A stretch of DNA of 64,000 nucleotides from Oidiodendron maius Zn (taxonomy: Eukaryota; Ascomycota; Leotiomycetes; Myxotrichaceae), in assembly GCA_000827325.1 (NCBI GenBank), contig KN832873.1, positions 313,037 through 377,036 of the forward strand, given 5' to 3'. The position numbers and the translations under genes are program-made. Of this stretch, positions 1 to 10,987 are shown in pieces (positions within the stretch are counted from its first letter, which is position 1; each line of letters opens with the position of its first letter). The notes under the pieces were generated by a model. It was not told the origin of the DNA. It was given only the letters and a program-made list of their open reading frames with translations, and did no database searches.

Positions 1-1527
1 GGTCTGGATATCGACCCTGGTTCTTATTGTTCTGGAGGACCCGGAATCAACAAGACGGTATGTTATTGGAAACAGAATGGCGAAGAGTTCTATACTAATA
101 AGAACAAACAGGCGGTTGATGTCGAACATTATGGTGGACCTGGTCCTCTATCTGGCTTTCCTGGGGATGGCACGACCGGAGATCACGGAGTCATTTCTGA
201 TCATCCCACTGATTGTGAATATGGGGATGATTTGCTCGTCAACAACGGTGGAGAAAAGAACGGGGTCGAGACCCTTACAACTTCCGAGATGGACTCCTTC
301 GTGAATTTGAGAAAGTACGCCACCGAAGTCCAACAACCGAGCAAAGAAGACCTCCAGCCCAGCTATGCACGTTCTCTTACTGGAGAGGGTGACCAGGATA
401 CCCATGGTTGGTATGGGAACATGAGTAAGTCTGATACTTGCACAACTCAAAGTAATTGGCAATTAACCTTGCTCAGTCAACTCTCTCGGGTCATGCATTG
501 GATCAATTGGTGCTATCCCATGCGCTGTTATCTGTCCTAACCCTTACAAACCCATCTTGCATGGCAATGTTGGCCTCATCACGAAATTCGGTCGATTCTA
601 TCGCGCTGTCGATACGGGTCTAGTGAAAGTTGACCCACAAGCTGACATTATCGCCGGTCATCAGATCACAACATCACCCTCCCGTTTCTATAAGAAAGGC
701 CGAGTTTTCAAAGCTCATTGGACAGAGCCAGCTGAGGATGTGCCTGCTACTGAGGATTCGTTCGTGATCCCTTCTCAATTTTGCAAGCGCCTTATACAGG
801 CGGAGATCAAGATTCAGATGGTTGGTACGTAGCCCTTGAAAGCGACTGCTCTCCAAAGTGAAGGCTAACCCAAGCTATAGAGGCTCCCAAACAGCAAGTG
901 CGTGAAAGGTCTGAGGATTGGAGGCACTTTGCGAAAGTGCCACCTTACGGAGGTGAGGAGACATGGGGCGAGTATGAACGGGGAGTCGGGAAAGGGGCGG
1001 AGTCCAGCTCGCCCATCCAAGCATTGCGTGAGAAACTTAAGCAGTACGACCGGATCTCGAACCGTATCAAAGAAGCAAGGAGGATCATTGACGGTGATCA
1101 CCAGAGCGATCTCACTGGGTCCAAACCTTCCTCGTACGACAACATTCTCAAGAAATATGACGAGGGCTGGTGGGATGGCCTGTGCAACAAGTTCAACAAA
1201 GCCACTGGGATGATGAGCAGAAAGGACACATCACCTCCGTTCAACAAAGAAAACACCGGAACTTGGAAATTCCTTCAAAGCCCCTTCGGAAGCAACTTCA
1301 TCGTCGAAGTAGACCGTTGTAAAGAAGATCATCGTTGGAACTCTATCTACGGGCAAAATGCCCAGGAAGACTTATCGTTCCAACCAATTTCGGAGATAAC
1401 TCCGAAGAAGAAGTATGTCTACATTTGGCATTGCTGCGCCTGCCGATATTTCGGAATCAACATCGTGGTAAATACGTGTCCAGACATAGCCCACATGGTG
1501 GAAAAAAGCATGGTGGAAAACCGTTGA
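1..1527 (+). CDS. Stomatin-like mosaic protein, 5' end outside window
   Basis: The frame is open from the first base. Two introns are inferred, 425-476 (GTAAGT...CAG) and 825-880 (GTACGT...TAG with a GCTAAC branch); the spliced frame gives 472 codons to TGA at 1525. Exon 2 carries a clear fungal stomatin (SPFH/band 7) N-terminus: CPNPYKP, then GNVGLITKFGRFYRAVD and GLVKVDP; exon 2 ends and exon 3 begins with LIQAEIKIQMVEAPKQ, the next stomatin block. Between the two blocks lie about 47 unrelated residues (GRVFKAHWTEPAE, weakly like the DUF6590 start), and after APKQQ the sequence is no longer stomatin-like; it ends with a Cys/His cluster (HCCAC...NTCPD..H). Stomatins organise membrane microdomains, but the SPFH core is missing here, so normal function is doubtful. 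It may be a chimera or decayed gene rather than a working protein. Confidence 0.5.
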
Positions 1528-2197
1528 TTTGGTATTCAGATCTATTGCCGGGTTTGGGAGGAGAGTCTAGTACTACGATGTGCATGTTGCCAAACAACAA
1601 AGGTCGCCTGGGTTATGGGGTTTATGGAGGAGTTCCTCAGACTAAGCTCAATCAAATGATTTTTTGCGCTTTAAATATCTATCTCAGGAGAATAAGGAAC
1701 TATTATGCAATATCTTAATCCAAAATCAGGTGCGCTCGCAATCGGTGGCTACCGCAAGGGAAGGTTCCAAAGTGGAAGACGCAAGCAAGGCCTCAACAAA
1801 AGTCGTCCATTAAGTATAAAGTTATTAACTTCATACACATCTAACATAACAAAACAAAGGCTGGCACTCTATTATGCTCGCTAAATCACACCTGCGACGA
1901 GAATCGAACCTCATCTGCCCTCTACTTAAACCCCTCCGCCCGATTTATGTCCAAAGGCAGCCGTACCTTCGCCAAAGGAAAGTCGGATCTAACACTGAAG
2001 ACGTCTTTGCACTACCCAAGCTTATACCCGGGGATTGACAAGAACACTATCCCCCAAAATTAGTTTCGATAATCAAGTAGGAAGGAAAAGAGACGGGAAA
2101 GCACCTCTAGTTAAACAAATTCAGCACCGTATTCGCTGTATCCAAATTCAACTATATGCTTCTAATTTCCCGCAGCATTTCCCTTTATCGGGATATT
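1528..2197. other. Spacer without recognisable gene
   Basis: No supported coding region. A stretch near 1895-1910 has, on the minus strand, a tRNA B-box-like string but cannot be folded into a tRNA (see rejected items). Confidence 0.5.
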
Positions 2198-2417
2198 CTA
2201 CTTCTTGTAGGCAGTCTTGTGGCTTGTAGGGATATACGGCTTTATCTTCTGTAGAACATCTAGCGCCACGATGAAGGTAGTAGTTAACCCGGCGTCGATG
2301 TGCCATTCGATGTGGCAATGGAAGGTGCTGGTACTAGGGCTGTCTGCCTTGAAACAAATTTTGGCGCCTCCCTCCGCGGGGACAATGGTGTCGCGGCGCA
2401 TGGCGATGGGTAGTGTT
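2198..2417 (-). pseudogene. Multicopper oxidase C-terminal fragment
   Basis: The minus-strand reading from about 2417 to the stop at 2198 begins PIAMRRDTIVP and includes FHCHIEWHIDAGL. HCHxxWHxxxGL is the last copper-binding motif of multicopper oxidases (Fet3-type ferroxidases and laccases), where its His and Cys residues bind the type 1 and type 2/3 copper centres; the residues after it (TFIVALDVLQ) also fit the family. Only about the last 70 residues of a roughly 600-residue enzyme remain. The upstream side is cut off by a 19-base poly(G) tract and then by non-homologous sequence, so this is a broken remnant. No copper cluster could form. Confidence 0.75.
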
Positions 2418-2436
2418 GGGGGGGGGGGGGGGGGGG
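2418..2436. repeat. Poly(G) tract, 19 nt
   Basis: Uninterrupted run of 19 G on the plus strand, directly at the truncated upstream edge of the multicopper oxidase fragment. Confidence 0.9.
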
Positions 2437-4161
2437 AACAGACGCAAGCAAATATCCCACATAAAGCAAGGCATAAAGTAAAAACGAAAAGCAAAGAGTA
2501 AGGTGTACGCACGTAGGAAAACAAGACGAGTAATCAAGAAGTAAAGAACAGTATTATTAGGAGTGAAGAAGGTGCCTAGCTAGCTAGGTCGTGAAAGGAG
2601 CCCTTTATGAGAGCACTATGTCACATGATCCGATCCATGGATCTAGTTATGTGATTCCCATACAAAATACTAAAACTGAAGAAAAACAGCTGAGCGTGGC
2701 GCTCCACCTACAATAAGCATCTAATTCGGCTCCGGTAGGGACCCTTAATAAGTCTAATCAGGGAGCGAAAACGGATCCTATTATAATATCTTAATGGGTT
2801 TAAAGAGGTGGCTGCGTTCTAGACTAATAGGCATTAGTAAGATTTATATTTAAATGATATACAAACTATAGCCGATTCGCGAGGGGCTAAAAGAGGCTCC
2901 TCTAAGTACGATCTAGCTGACTTATCCGCTTGCTTAGGACTTAGGGCTTAGCTTAGGTTAGAGCAGCAATTGCTTAGGTCTAAAGATAGAAATGAAAAAC
3001 ATTCATGTCGACATTCTAATATAAGACTACTTGTATTTATAGACTTTACTACACTGACTGCAAATCGTAATATAGAGAGATGTGGTCAATGGGGGTGAAA
3101 TTAATTACTAGTATAGAGATAGTTGGGAATAGCTTCAATTTAGATTTAACCTCGGATTAGGGTAAGGCAGGCGGAAGAGAAATTCACGCACTTTTAAACC
3201 AAGGATGTATAGATCGAGACAAAGAATAGACAAGGCGGCGCGAATGCGGAATAAATAAAAAGCGATCTGACTAGTGCAAACCGAAGCCCCTCAGAAAACA
3301 GAGGTCCGAACCTCGAGTTTCCGAGGCGTTTTGTTCGGTATCAATCGACTTATGTGCAAACTGCATCAACCATCCGAAAGGAACCAGCAGATCCTGTGTG
3401 ACAGACCTGGTCTATCACCTGACCTCAGTTAACACGTGACCGGCAAGAATGGGAATAGCCTCAGGCCTGAGACATTCACTAAGAGTAAGGGAAATTGAAT
3501 CACTCGCACTGAGATGTATTTATACTCAAGTTGAAGGCTTCTCCTTCGTCTCTTCTTCTTTTCTCCTTAGCTTAGTATCTTCGTAGAAATACAGCACTTC
3601 ATCGCAACACCACCTCAGTGGTTCTTCGGTGAGTTGTCACATGCCGCGGCCTTTCGTAATCCGTCACTAGTCACGGCGATTTGGGAAGCCTCACATTTGT
3701 CAAGCATCATGTTCAAGGATTCAAGGTACCATTCGTGAGCTGAGGCGTTAATTCTTCTCTGTTATTTGAAGCCTAGAATCCCACTTATTCGCTTGCAAAG
3801 TTCGTCGGGAACGCATGATGCCTTTAGCGGGAAGCCTCGGTTTTAGTCTGCGGGCAGCCGCACTTCTCGGAACTTATTTAGGTCGAGCCGTTCCTCTTTC
3901 CAAAATCTTCTGTAAGCAGTAGCGAGCAACAACAGAGCTTGAGTGTTCCCGACGAGAGTGGATTTGGGCTAGTAGGGCGGTCAAATATCCTCCCAATCAA
4001 AACCAAATTTGTATTTCTCTTAGATGTCGAGTCGCATTCAGTTTTAGAGCATATCACAAGTCGACGCTGGTTTAGGTCTTTAGCTTTTCGAAGAGCGCAT
4101 TTTCTGGTCCTCTCTTCACTCCCCCGTCCTGGCCCCCAATTCTTCCTTCCCCTCTCTCAGC
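2437..4161. other. Long non-coding spacer
   Basis: No convincing exon. A pyrimidine-rich stretch near 3538-3570 resembles a fungal leader sequence. An open frame at 3939-4184 overlaps the next gene start but shows no recognisable domain. Confidence 0.4.
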
Positions 4162-5311
4162 ATGGCGAGGCCAACAGAAGGTGACGCTAGAAATATTTTA
4201 ATGTTATCAACCAACGATCTTTCAACGTATCAAGCAAGCCCCTCTACTAGCTCAAATCCACTCTGGTCGGAGAATATAGTAAGCTCAAACTTGCCTTTTC
4301 ATACTGATTATCTCTTAACTCTAGCTGAAAACTCACTTGGTCCTCCAGAGCTCCAGTTTCCGGATGCCGTATTCAGCACTCGCGAAACCGCCGTCAACTC
4401 TTCTCCTAATACACTCGAAAGGGGATACGACAGAACTTTTAATAAAAACGTTGAGACTGAGCCTGAGCATGAGCCGTATTGGATCGAAGAATTGATGCTC
4501 TCTGAATTAGGCGTCAGACCACAGACATGGGGTACGTTGTAGTGTAATTCCGAGTGCCAATAATTCTAAGACTAACTGGCGCCGAAGGAGCCTGCACGGT
4601 TTCCGACTTTGACGTGACAACGACAACACCATATCGAAAGGTAATAGAAGGGAAATGGCTGGCCTATTTTGCGACCCCTCCATGGAATTAGAAAGAATTG
4701 ACCTATTCGGATGCTCAAACACTTCTCACGAGACCGGCTACTTAGGCACAGCAGTAAGCCGCGAGCCTGACGGCGCAGACTTTACTACCAGGCCCAATAC
4801 TCATCGCACTATCGAATCTCCTCCATTTTCCATGGCGCAGAAGGTGACTTCCAGTTCCGCTCGAAATTGTATTTTGGCCTCCACTGCAACTTCACCTCCG
4901 TTTCCTTCAGACGGTCGTACTTCATATTACCTCGAGATGCAGCTCCCCGAGAATCGATCATCAACTAGCATTCCCCAATGCTCTTCCAACTCGTCTGGCT
5001 TGGGCTCCCCCGGCTCTGCGGGATCAGAACATGAAAGTGTTCACGACCATGGCGGATTACAAGTAAGTATATAATCACGATTCTCTAAATAAAAGGACTC
5101 GTGCTCACTATTTCTACCCCCAGCCACCATTGAAAAACTCATACTCGTCCATTCCAATGTTCTGTCTGCCTATCCAGGCACGCCACAAAACGCCAAGTCG
5201 ACCGTCATATAAATGACTGTCACGACCACAGGGAGCGATACTTTTGTACTTCATCCGTATGCAAGAGGTCGATGGCAGGTCTCGGGAAGCCTTTCACTCG
5301 AGCGCATGAGT
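4162..5311 (+). pseudogene. C2H2 zinc-finger protein, frame broken
   Basis: An open frame from ATG 4162 (acidic, Ser/Thr-rich, no domain) ends at a likely donor (GTACGT at about 4530). A second frame, 4655-5062, ends at GTAAGT 5063, with an acceptor CAG at 5121-5123. Downstream, at 5134-5311, is a typical C2H2 pair: KTHTRPFQCSVC then H and CH ligands, then YFCTSSVCKRS...GKPFTRAHEF. The finger frame is one base out of register with the exon entering at 5124 and meets TGA at 5131, so at least one frameshift (perhaps in the A5 run at 5133-5137) separates the N-terminal part from the fingers. The finger frame itself stops at 5311. The product would have been a DNA-binding regulator. The join between the first two exons is uncertain. 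Confidence 0.5.
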
Positions 5312-6022
5312 TCTGACTCATGGCTGATGGGATAACGTGGTTACAGTCATGTCGGCGTTGCGAGCGGACAATCACTGTCAGTCGGATTCGGCGAGCAGGA
5401 CCCGCAACAATTCGTTTGTTCTGTGACCGAACCCCTTAACACCCCACGTTACCCACCTAGTTGTAAGTCCGCTATACAGGGTAGCTGTAAAGAGCAACGC
5501 GCTGTCCATTTTTATGTAGAAGATACCGTGCTTTTAGTAAAGATCATCATACTTAGTTATACAGATCTATTGCCGTACAAGGTTTATATCCCGGGTATGT
5601 CGGTAATGACGGATGTGCATTTCAAAGTATTTTCTCGCCGCCTTTAATTCTGCTTAGCAGAATTCCTCATCATGCCCTCTATTACTTATTCCATGGATTA
5701 GCAGGTGGACGTTACAATGAACACTATTCGCTCTAAAGGCGGTGAACACAAATGATTTAAATTGCACTTCCGTTCTTGCCCCCGATTTAGCAGCTAAATA
5801 TGAGCCGGAGATGAGGATGGACGGATCTAACGGCGGAGAGTCTCCTGAAAGCCGAAACAACAATGTCGGTGGTGACGCGGTCGATACTCTGTCCGCAGTA
5901 GTTTGGTAGAAGGGGCCTATGTCCTTACTGAATCTGGAGCTGTAACTCTGCGAGGGATAATCAGAGTTATATTTGTTTAGAAGTACTTCCTACGCGAGGG
6001 AAGTGGTAGTCTAGGACTTTCA
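5312..6022. other. Spacer
   Basis: Small open frames only, with no family resemblance. A short Cys-containing stretch just after 5345 (SCRRCERT) may be the remaining tail of the broken zinc-finger gene. Confidence 0.35.
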
Positions 6023-6755
6023 CTATTTGTCGTCAACTGCGATGGGACTTCTCGTGTCGTCTTCTCTCCATATCCGAAATGTTACGACAGGGCAACCTGT
6101 TGCATGAAGCTTAGAGCGAGGGTAAGCACTAACCACGTCGATTTGGCGTATTTCCAGATCCTCGGCAGCACCTAGGGCTAGTAGTGTCCTTAGTGATTCA
6201 GCCCTAATCCTAGGGGGAAAGGTCTCTAGGCAATCGTCCTCTAAAACTTGACTAAAGCCCTGTGCTACTAGCGTCGCCTGATACCTACCGATCAGCCCTG
6301 TAGGGGTGTATTTGACTGTAAATACCGATTTACAACCTACAGGCTTCATTCTTGGGGGGGGGAGGGAGGGGAGGGATTCGGCATACCCCTAGCTAATGCT
6401 TGAAAACATTCCAGTGCGAGATTGGGCGTTATACAGCCATAAGACGGGCCGCAGGCTCCAATTTAGCCCTGTTTTCCTTAGGGATATGTGCATATGCCAC
6501 GCATCCGTATATCCGTAAGTGGCCTACATTAAGCCTTTTGCCACTACAAGCCTCTTTGGTTGTTAACTCTTTAAGCCCTATAGGGGCCTGTTGCGCAGAT
6601 AATATGCTGACGAGGCAAAGAGGCTCCTGCAGCATACTAAGGGGAAGGAGGAGCTGGACTAGAAGGGATCTCATAAGCAGAAGGCTATCAGTGGGTGCTA
6701 GTAAGCCGAACAGTGATGGTCTTGAATCGCTAGTGCACAGTGAATGGTTGAGCAA
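6023..6755 (-). mobile_element. Ty1/copia retrotransposon remnant
   Basis: Two pol pieces lie in the correct copia order on the minus strand. At 6755-6429 is the end of the integrase region (HLRIYGCVAYAHIPKENRAK). At 6349-6023 is the start of reverse transcriptase: PVGCKSVFTVKYTPTG, RYQATLVAQGFSQ, then IRQIDVVSAY. Normally several hundred bases separate these blocks; here only about 80 bases, including an interrupted poly(G) tract, lie between them, so there is an internal deletion. LTRs, gag, protease and RNase H were not found. Dead element. Confidence 0.8.
6354..6375. repeat. Interrupted poly(G) tract
   Basis: Nine G followed by A-separated runs of three, four and three G, between the integrase and reverse transcriptase pieces of the copia remnant. 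Four G runs of three or more make it a potential G-quadruplex. Confidence 0.85.
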
Positions 6756-6769
6756 ACCCCGATTCTCAA

Positions 6770-8805
6770 TTATATGATAGTTATGGTGTATTGATCAGTG
6801 CCATCGAATTCTTCATATTCTATTCCATCGTTGCTTTTAATTTCCCGCCAGCCTTCCCAATGTCGCCACGGGCCAGTGATATTAGGTAGAGTCTTGAAAA
6901 ATTCCATATAGCATATACCTCGTCAACGAAATTGACCACGTTTCATGCCTGTGGGTTCTAGAATAAGACAAGAAAACTTCCCGTAATTTCCAAGCGGGGC
7001 TTCTACAATAAGACAGCGAGGGTTGGTGATAGAGGCTGGCGACCCAGAATCAAGTTCAACCTGACCTTGAAAATTGGACAGTGAAAAATAATACGATGGT
7101 CTGGAAAATTCCTGGATCCGGTTGTGTGATATCTGTCCGACAAACAGAGGACCGGATACCTTAAGAATGCCGCTTGTAACCTCTCTAGTGTGGTCACTAG
7201 TGGTATATTCAACATCAATGTGTAAAATATCTAGCACGGCTCTATCCATATGGTGTAGCTCGTACTCGTCAAGTGGATGTGGTAGAAATACTTCGTCGTC
7301 CACACTTGCCCACGTCCAAGACGGAGCCCTATATTGGAGTGGAAAAGTTGTAGTGTTGGAGCTGGCAGTAAACCAACAGAGTTGTTGGGCAAGATTGCGA
7401 CGCCACAGGCCACATAAGTAGCTCTCATTGAAAATACCCTCCAGTATCCGAGCAACACCTGACAATGCGACGAATTTGTCGCTTGGTTTAGTGAGTCTAC
7501 GTTGCGAGTAAGAATTTACTGCATCAAGCCATAACCACCTAAGTAATTCCTCGGGAGATCTAAGTTTGGCCTCTCTGCAGACAGACTCAGGGCTGCGACC
7601 GGCAAGCAACGAACTCAATTTCTTTTTGTAGTTGGCAGTTTTTATTCCTTTTGGAAACGTCTCGTTGGCATGGATTTGACTACATTCCCAGAAAATTTGT
7701 CGGGTTGAAAAATTAATAACCCGACGAGCCAAGAGGTCCTCTTGTAGAACCCAGGAGCGTTGACCGAGGGGATCATTATCCAGACACTTCTCCCACCAAT
7801 TTGTTTCCGTCAAATAAAGGTCGACATTCTCATGATTATCCCATAAGGTAGAAATTTGACATGGCCGAACAAGGTCAGGATTCCTTTGGCGAAACATTCC
7901 AGCATGCCCATCTTCAGCCGCGTTTGCTGCTATGTTGCATATAGCCCCGCCATATACGCTAGACATTGCCCCAGATTCTTGCTGCCAATCTGATACGGAA
8001 TCCTGAAAAATGCACAAACAATCAATCCATAGTAGTCGAAGACCCAAATGGCGTAATTATCTGGATTGCGTCCTGAAAGGTCTGAGGTAAATCTGTCACA
8101 TGGATCCCGTTTGTCAGGCGGTCAATGGTAGCTGATGTAAGCTTTAAATATTCTGCATTGCCCCAGCAGTGACTTAAAGTGACATATTGACCTCCTAGTT
8201 GAGTGGCAACATCTTCTGGTTTAAGCAACAACCGAATCTGACTCTCCGGTGCTTCTCCAATATCCAATAGGCGAGTTGGCAGTTTCGATCTAGCTTCTTG
8301 AATCCTTGGCCTATTACACAGATCGTGCGACTTCAACAGATTAGCAACCGCCCATCTGCAATATGTGTGATATTGGGCCACTGACTGTCATATGGTTCCG
8401 GCTGGAAGTAGATATAAATGTCGTCCAAGCAGCCACTACTTTTGAGAGGCTCTTCGTGAGACAGACGAAACCCTTTTGCCATCACTAAGCTTACAGTTAT
8501 CACTCCCATCCGACCTTGGCTTCCGTCTTCAACCTTATACACACAGAAGGCCAGAGTTCCCCTATGGCAAGCCCCTCGTCGGTGAAGGACTCTCTTTCTG
8601 ACATATCATGAGTCTTCTGTTCGGCTTCTCTTCGCTTCAAAAGCAAATTCTGCCAAGCGATATCACATATATAGCACCCTTCTATTGCCGCTATCTCCAT
8701 ATCTTCAGGTACCGTGTGATGGACGTGAAAGTTGTCGTCTAGAGGACCCTGAAATATCTGCAGGCAGGTCTCACACAGCATGGTGGCTTGCTGGATTTTA
8801 TACAA
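6770..8805 (-). pseudogene. HET-domain protein, several frame breaks
   Basis: Reading down from ATG 8805, the order is that of a heterokaryon-incompatibility (HET) protein: LCETCLQIF Cys-rich start, LPTRLLDIG, QYVTLSHCWG, LPQTFQDAIQI, then LLWIDCLCIFQDS, DWQQESGAMSSVY, CNIAANAAEDG, and a C-terminal APSWTWASVDDEV block. Breaks: a frameshift in the GTGTGT run near 8535-8542; another near 8345-8380; a third at 8036-8047, inside the HET core where no intron can fit; and an in-frame TGA at 6923-6925, after which the same frame continues for 50 codons to TAA at 6770 with a HET-like tail (DGTDQYTITII). HET proteins trigger cell death between incompatible strains; this copy cannot make a full protein. 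Confidence 0.8.
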
Positions 8806-9176
8806 AACGTAAAGCTCCGTATTATATACTCAACAAGTAGGATCAAAGGCGAATTGAACTGTCGCCCAAAAAATTGAGATCAGGAGAAGTAGAGAGTGAC
8901 AATTTACAATCGTTGCCTGCAAGCCTCATGGAATATATCTGGTGTATGTTGGGTGCAGCCGGATAAACCTATGTCCTGATGAGCTGCCTCTTTAGGAATA
9001 GCGAACCCAGTTCGGCTACAGCCGCCCGCTAGGGCCGCGTATTTCAGCCGCACCCTGATCGTGACTACTCAAGGCTGTGACATTTGCGACTCCTTATTCT
9101 TCATTTCTCCAAAATCTCTCGGTTTCTATATATTTTCTTTGGATCTGTTCAATCTACTTCATCTATATTACTGCAA
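8806..9176. other. Divergent spacer between HET remnant and CorA-like gene
   Basis: No gene seen. It must contain the promoter of the plus-strand gene that follows. Confidence 0.4.
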
Positions 9177-10893
9177 ATGGATAACTGGGACTACAACCAG
9201 TGCTTAGGCAGGTTGAAATACAGGCCCAAACAGAACAACTGCTTTGAGTTGCGACAATACGAGGTAGTTATCTGATATGCCAATGCTGAGGGCGATCTTG
9301 GATGGACTAATCTGTAATAAAGGATAGAACAGAGATTCGAGATGGTCCTATCGACACTAAAGAATTGGAGCAGTGGCTTTGTCAAGTATATCCTCTAAGA
9401 TTGTCCTGTAAATCGGACCGTTTCTGACACCAATGTAGGCGAACTCAGCGACACTTCCAAGCGGAGAGCGAAACCACCTAATAGGAGGGATGCGAATACT
9501 GTTAGTGGCATTTATAAAGGGTTTCACTAGTTGCTTTCACTTACATCTCACTCTTATCAGATATTCATATACTATCGCCGGGCCTTTCAAAGATGATTAC
9601 GTTCCCTGGTCGCGTGAGGATCTGGAGAAGATCATAAGGACTCTCAGGCTGTCTCCTCGCTATACACAGACTCTCGCTGCGGAACACACAATCTTTGCTA
9701 GCTTTCCTAGTCAAAATACCGGGAGACAGACTTGTGGCCTTTGTGAGAACAACGTCCCCGTCCATACCTGCGATATGGCGAGCACTAATTGATGGCCAGC
9801 TTATATATTTGCTACACGTTTCCATTTTCTACCCTTTTGGTCTATGGCAGCCTCTTATGACCCAACCACCAAGATAACCAACGCACTCCTTCATTGCGAG
9901 TATTCTGCGGGCTTTGATTCCATCGGGCGTCTCAAGCGGTACATCAAATCAATGGCAAGTCAGATGCACCCGATGATGCTACCAGTGATGATCATTGATA
10001 TGGATACATCTCTTGCTCTTGGAACGTTCGCTAATGCTGGCTCAACGTTAAGAAAGATTGAGGCTGAGACGGGCCACAATGCTCTGATCAGTGGTCTAGA
10101 AAATGACCCAGTGTCAGTCAATGATCCCTTAGCACTGGATTTATCATCACTTGTCAATCGACTCAGCAGGTGTAGTTCAGATGTTAGGGTTTCTGAAAAA
10201 GATTCAGAGGTAGTTCTGGAACATTTGCGCCTTATCCAGCGTGATATCGACGAAGTGGCTAGTGGTGCGGCACCTTTTTCGGCTCAGGCATATGAACATT
10301 TACAGTCTTCATCAAGACAATTGAGGCATCATATTGATTACTTAATCAGCTCTCGAAAGATCTTGCTTCTACGTTTTCAAGAAGTCCAGGCTGGGGCTCA
10401 AACGCAGCTCTCTGTGGTTCGTATCTTGAATTCCATATCAAAGTTATGCTATCAAGAATCATTGTGCTAACTGAACGTGGTTTGGTTTAGGTTCATAATT
10501 TTATTTCACAGCGAGATAATAAACTGAACTTATCGATCGCCCGTGCCTCCAGGGCAATTGCGGTGGCGAGCAAGCGAGATAGTTCAGCCATGAAGAGTCT
10601 TGCCCTGCTTACTATGGTTTTCTTACCTGGCACTGCTATTGCAGTAAGGATATTATAATCGTTTAGTAACTGTCACTAATATTGAACAGTCCTTTTTCGC
10701 CATGCCATTCTTCAATTTGACGGTTGATGAGACTGGGATTGAGACAAAGCCGCAATTCTGGATCTACTGGGCACTCACGATACCGATTACATTGCTTGTC
10801 CTCTGTTTATGGATTAGTTGGCTGCACTTTGCTACTAAAAGACATAAAAAAGAAGACGAGGAGGCGCTCGGGCTAGATGAAAAGACAAATTAA
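9177..10893 (+). CDS. CorA-like two-TM membrane protein
   Basis: The secure part is three exons: an open frame to 10416, then 10491-10643 and 10690-10893, with introns GTTCGT...TAG (10417-10490) and GTAAGG...CAG (10644-10689), all phase 0. The C-terminus is the fungal CorA-like transporter domain: NFISQRDNKLNLSIARAS, then two hydrophobic spans (about 10590-10640 plus FFAMPFF, and FWIYWALTIPITLLVLCLW) and a charged tail. CorA proteins move Mg2+ as pentamers; the GMN signature is not visible at the end of TM1, as is common in these fungal relatives, so transport activity is uncertain. The likely start is ATG 9177 (MDNWDYNQCLGRL) with one or more introns (a GTAGTT donor near 9264), and PWSREDLEKIIRTLRL at about 9606 belongs to the N-terminal half. 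Exons between 9260 and 9848 are not resolved. Confidence 0.65.
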
Positions 10894-10987
10894 GTAGCTA
10901 CAAGTAGAGAAAGTGGATATTGTGTGCATTGTTAGCGCATCAAAGCAACCGGTACAGAATACGTTATCAATTTTTCTTTCCCTAGAA

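Noticed and set aside
1865-1990. Possible minus-strand tRNA (GGTTCGATTCT resembles a B box)
   Set aside because: The T-arm does not pair with the normal 7-nt loop, and no acceptor or anticodon stem could be formed.
9260-9848. A complete exon model for the CorA-like N-terminus
   Set aside because: Several donor/acceptor choices are possible and none could be fixed by homology.
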